From assembly GCA_947643685.1 (NCBI GenBank), contig CANRXD010000086.1, positions 1 to 6,926 on the forward strand: DNA of 6,926 nucleotides, in the 5' to 3' direction. Below, in pieces: positions 5,581-6,926 of the stretch; positions within the stretch are counted from its first letter, which is position 1; every line of letters begins with the position of its first letter. A program made the translations under genes and the position numbers. The notes beneath the pieces are model-generated. The model had not been told where the DNA came from. It searched no databases and saw only the letters and a list, made by a program, of their open reading frames with translations. Source of the DNA: an uncultured Clostridium sp. (GTDB lineage Bacteria; Bacillota; Clostridia; Lachnospirales; Lachnospiraceae).

Positions 5581-6733
5581 TCCTATTTCCTCCCTCTGGC
5601 AGCTCCATATATATGGCAAGTCCGTCCGCACTTTCTGCCCAAACGCTGCCGCCCATGGCCTCTATCAGAAATTTCACAATATAAAGTCCAAGTCCATTTC
5701 CCTCCTTTTTATTTCTGGATTCATCTCCTCGATAAAATTCTTCAAAAATGTAAGGCAGCTTGTCTTCCGGCACCCCTTCCCCATTGTCTGAAAAGCAAAT
5801 GCAAAAACCTTTTTTCGTTTGTTTCAGAGAAATCCTGATTTTTAATAAAGTAACTCCCCCATATTTCCTGCTGTTCTCCAAAAGATTATCAAAAATACGC
5901 TGAAGCTGTTCCGGATCCGCAACCGTGTTCCCCTCTGTTACTTCCAAATCAACCATAATTTCTATCGGTTCATTCTCCAAAATTGCCTGTTTCCCTTTTA
6001 CATAGCTCCCAATAAAATCGGCAATATCTATACTTCTCATATCCAACGGCATATTTCCGGTTTCCAGCTTTGAAAGATAAAATAACTGGTTCAGCAGCAC
6101 ATCCATATCCTTCGTTCTCTGATAAGCCGTTTCCAGAAATTTCCTCTGACGTTCCGGTGTGGAGGCTATACCGTCAATCAAACCCTTGAGCGTTCCTCTG
6201 ATTGCGGTAAGGGGCGTACGCAAATCATGAGAAATCCCAGCAATCATATCGGTTCTGGCTTTCTCATATCGCTGATTCTTTTCCTGCTCTCCCAGAATAG
6301 ATCTACGCATCCCATTAAAAGTATGGCAGACATTTTCAAATTCTTCCTCCCCGCTGTACTCAATATTCTGTGTTAAATTATTTTCTCTGATTCGCGCCGC
6401 CCCTTCTGATAAAACATCCAAAGGTTCCATAATGTGATCTGTCAGGCTTTTCGTAAAAATCTGGCTTACAAAAAGCAATCCCGTGATACAGAGGGCTCCA
6501 TCAGCCAAAAACAGAAGAATAAATTCTTTTTTGCATATGGTGAATCCCTCCACCAGTTCCTCCAGCCCGTCTTCATCCACTTCTTTCTCAACGGCAGCTT
6601 TAAATTCGTGCTCAATAGATTCTGCATATACTTTAATTACCAACGCATTGATTATCAGGAAAATAACCAGTGTCACAAGCACCATTAAGGTATTTGACAA
6701 AAATATCCGTCTTTTTACTGTTTTTATTCTCAT
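5570..6733 (-). CDS. HAMP-domain sensor histidine kinase (387 aa)
   Basis: This is a classical membrane sensor kinase of the PhoR/WalK-like layout. Numbering is from the ATG at 6733. TM1 is at about 11-35 after a basic KTVKRR, and a short outside loop of about 33 residues follows (about 36-68). TM2 is at about 71-91 and HAMP at about 96-146. HisKA carries GISHDLRTPLT with phospho-acceptor H169. The ATPase domain shows N287 in NLLENSRKYG, DNGEG at 316-320 and GNGLGLYI at 345-352. The ATG has GGGAG (6742-6746) 8 nt upstream; a TTG eight codons earlier lacks a site and is rejected. The kinase gene comes before its regulator, the reverse of the more common order. The outside loop is strongly acidic (EKEVDEDGLEELVEG), which could bind a cation or a cationic peptide, but that is only an inference. 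The true ligand is unknown. Confidence 0.95.
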   Translation of the reverse strand: MRIKTVKRRIFLSNTLMVLVTLVIFLIINALVIKVYAESIEHEFKAAVEKEVDEDGLEELVEGFTICKKEFILLFLADGALCITGLLFVSQIFTKSLTDHIMEPLDVLSEGAARIRENNLTQNIEYSGEEEFENVCHTFNGMRRSILGEQEKNQRYEKARTDMIAGISHDLRTPLTAIRGTLKGLIDGIASTPERQRKFLETAYQRTKDMDVLLNQLFYLSKLETGNMPLDMRSIDIADFIGSYVKGKQAILENEPIEIMVDLEVTEGNTVADPEQLQRIFDNLLENSRKYGGVTLLKIRISLKQTKKGFCICFSDNGEGVPEDKLPYIFEEFYRGDESRNKKEGNGLGLYIVKFLIEAMGGSVWAESADGLAIYMELPEGGNRNVR

Positions 6734-6812
6734 TCCCGCATCTCCCAAAACCCACAAGCCGAAAAGAAAGGCTTCTGATTTCCTGCCCCGCCTTATTTAC
6801 ATCCGGTTTTTT

Positions 6813-6896
6813 CCACAATTGCCACAATATACAGACAGCAAATCTTTTGGTTCCAAATACTACTGTTATTATACTGCATTTCGCAGGAACCACAAT
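6813..6896 (-). repeat. Three ATTGTGG direct repeats upstream of the sensor kinase
   Basis: ATTGTGG occurs on the minus strand at 6896-6890, 6828-6822 and 6819-6813. The last two are in tandem with a 9-bp period. The first and second share ten identical bases (TATATTGTGG). One copy overlaps the putative -35 box and the other two would lie downstream of the transcription start. This arrangement would suit a regulator binding site, for example for autoregulation by the OmpR-type protein, but the period differs from the 11 bp usual for PhoB-type boxes. Confidence 0.4.
6868..6895 (-). promoter_or_regulatory. Candidate promoter of the sensor kinase unit
   Basis: A perfect TATAAT -10 box (6873-6868, minus strand) lies 16 nt after a weak -35 match, TTGTGG (6895-6890). 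Initiation would be near 6861, leaving a leader of about 125 nt before the ATG at 6733. In that leader a small hairpin (AAGCC 6756-6760 with GGCTT 6770-6774) sits just upstream of the ribosome binding site. No convincing gene was seen between 6734 and 6926. Confidence 0.5.
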
Positions 6897-6926
6897 ATAT
6901 CTAAATAAGAGAAACATTTTTTAAAT

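Noticed and set aside
5581..5631. Upstream extension of the response regulator to 250 residues
   Set aside because: The extra 17 residues lie inside the kinase gene and do not resemble a receiver N-terminus, whereas the ATG at 5580 has a well-placed GGGAGG.
6734..6757. TTG start giving a 395-residue sensor kinase
   Set aside because: There is no ribosome binding site at suitable distance; the ATG at 6733 has GGGAG 8 nt upstream and begins with the expected basic residues before TM1.
6633..6917. Minus-strand open frame of 94 codons upstream of and overlapping the sensor kinase start
   Set aside because: It runs over the putative promoter and repeats, overlaps the kinase TM1 in another frame, and has no recognisable protein features.

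Overview
The window looks like part of a chromosome from an anaerobic Firmicute of the class Clostridia, most likely Lachnospiraceae. The reasons are moderate GC by eye, strong AGGAGG-type ribosome binding sites, sigma-A-type promoters, and large six-TM hybrid histidine kinases with the 'YFRPEKY' non-canonical receiver and the 'SFFSSMS' H-box lead-in that I associate with that family. The assignment is inference. No insertion sequence, CRISPR array, tRNA or rRNA was seen.

All genes lie on the minus strand, so transcription runs from high to low coordinates. The first unit (6895 to about 3880) has a candidate promoter near 6868-6895 and a leader of about 125 nt. It then encodes an HAMP-type sensor kinase (5570-6733), an OmpR/PhoB-type response regulator (4879-5580, overlapping the kinase by 11 nt) and a two-repeat EamA/DMT-family membrane transporter (3998-4858). 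A large stem-loop followed by T6 (3879-3949) probably ends this unit.

The second unit starts from a very good sigma-A promoter (TTGACT, 17 nt, TAAAAT; 3779-3807). It encodes a stand-alone CheY-like receiver (3352-3726) and a 904-residue hybrid kinase (641-3355, ATGA overlap). The hybrid kinase carries HisKA, HATPase, a degenerate receiver, a true receiver and a C-terminal Hpt domain. A second six-TM kinase (1-615) follows and is cut by the window edge just before its phospho-acceptor histidine. This is a phosphorelay cluster with no visible DNA-binding output. The only DNA-binding regulator in the window is the OmpR-type protein of the first unit.

The most unusual signal is inside the hybrid kinase. 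A lysine-rich linker between receiver and Hpt contains an in-phase A_AAA_AAG heptamer, the slippery sequence of E. coli dnaX. Nine nt later comes a three-part stem-loop, and a -1-frame stop lies six codons after the heptamer. If slippage occurs, a form of the kinase ending right after the receiver and lacking the Hpt domain would be made. Secondary points of interest are the intergenic 3727-3997 region (two competing GC-rich hairpins plus a long-loop terminator that carries a Shine-Dalgarno sequence in its stem), three ATTGTGG repeats upstream of the sensor kinase, and the near-symmetric internal duplication of the transporter.
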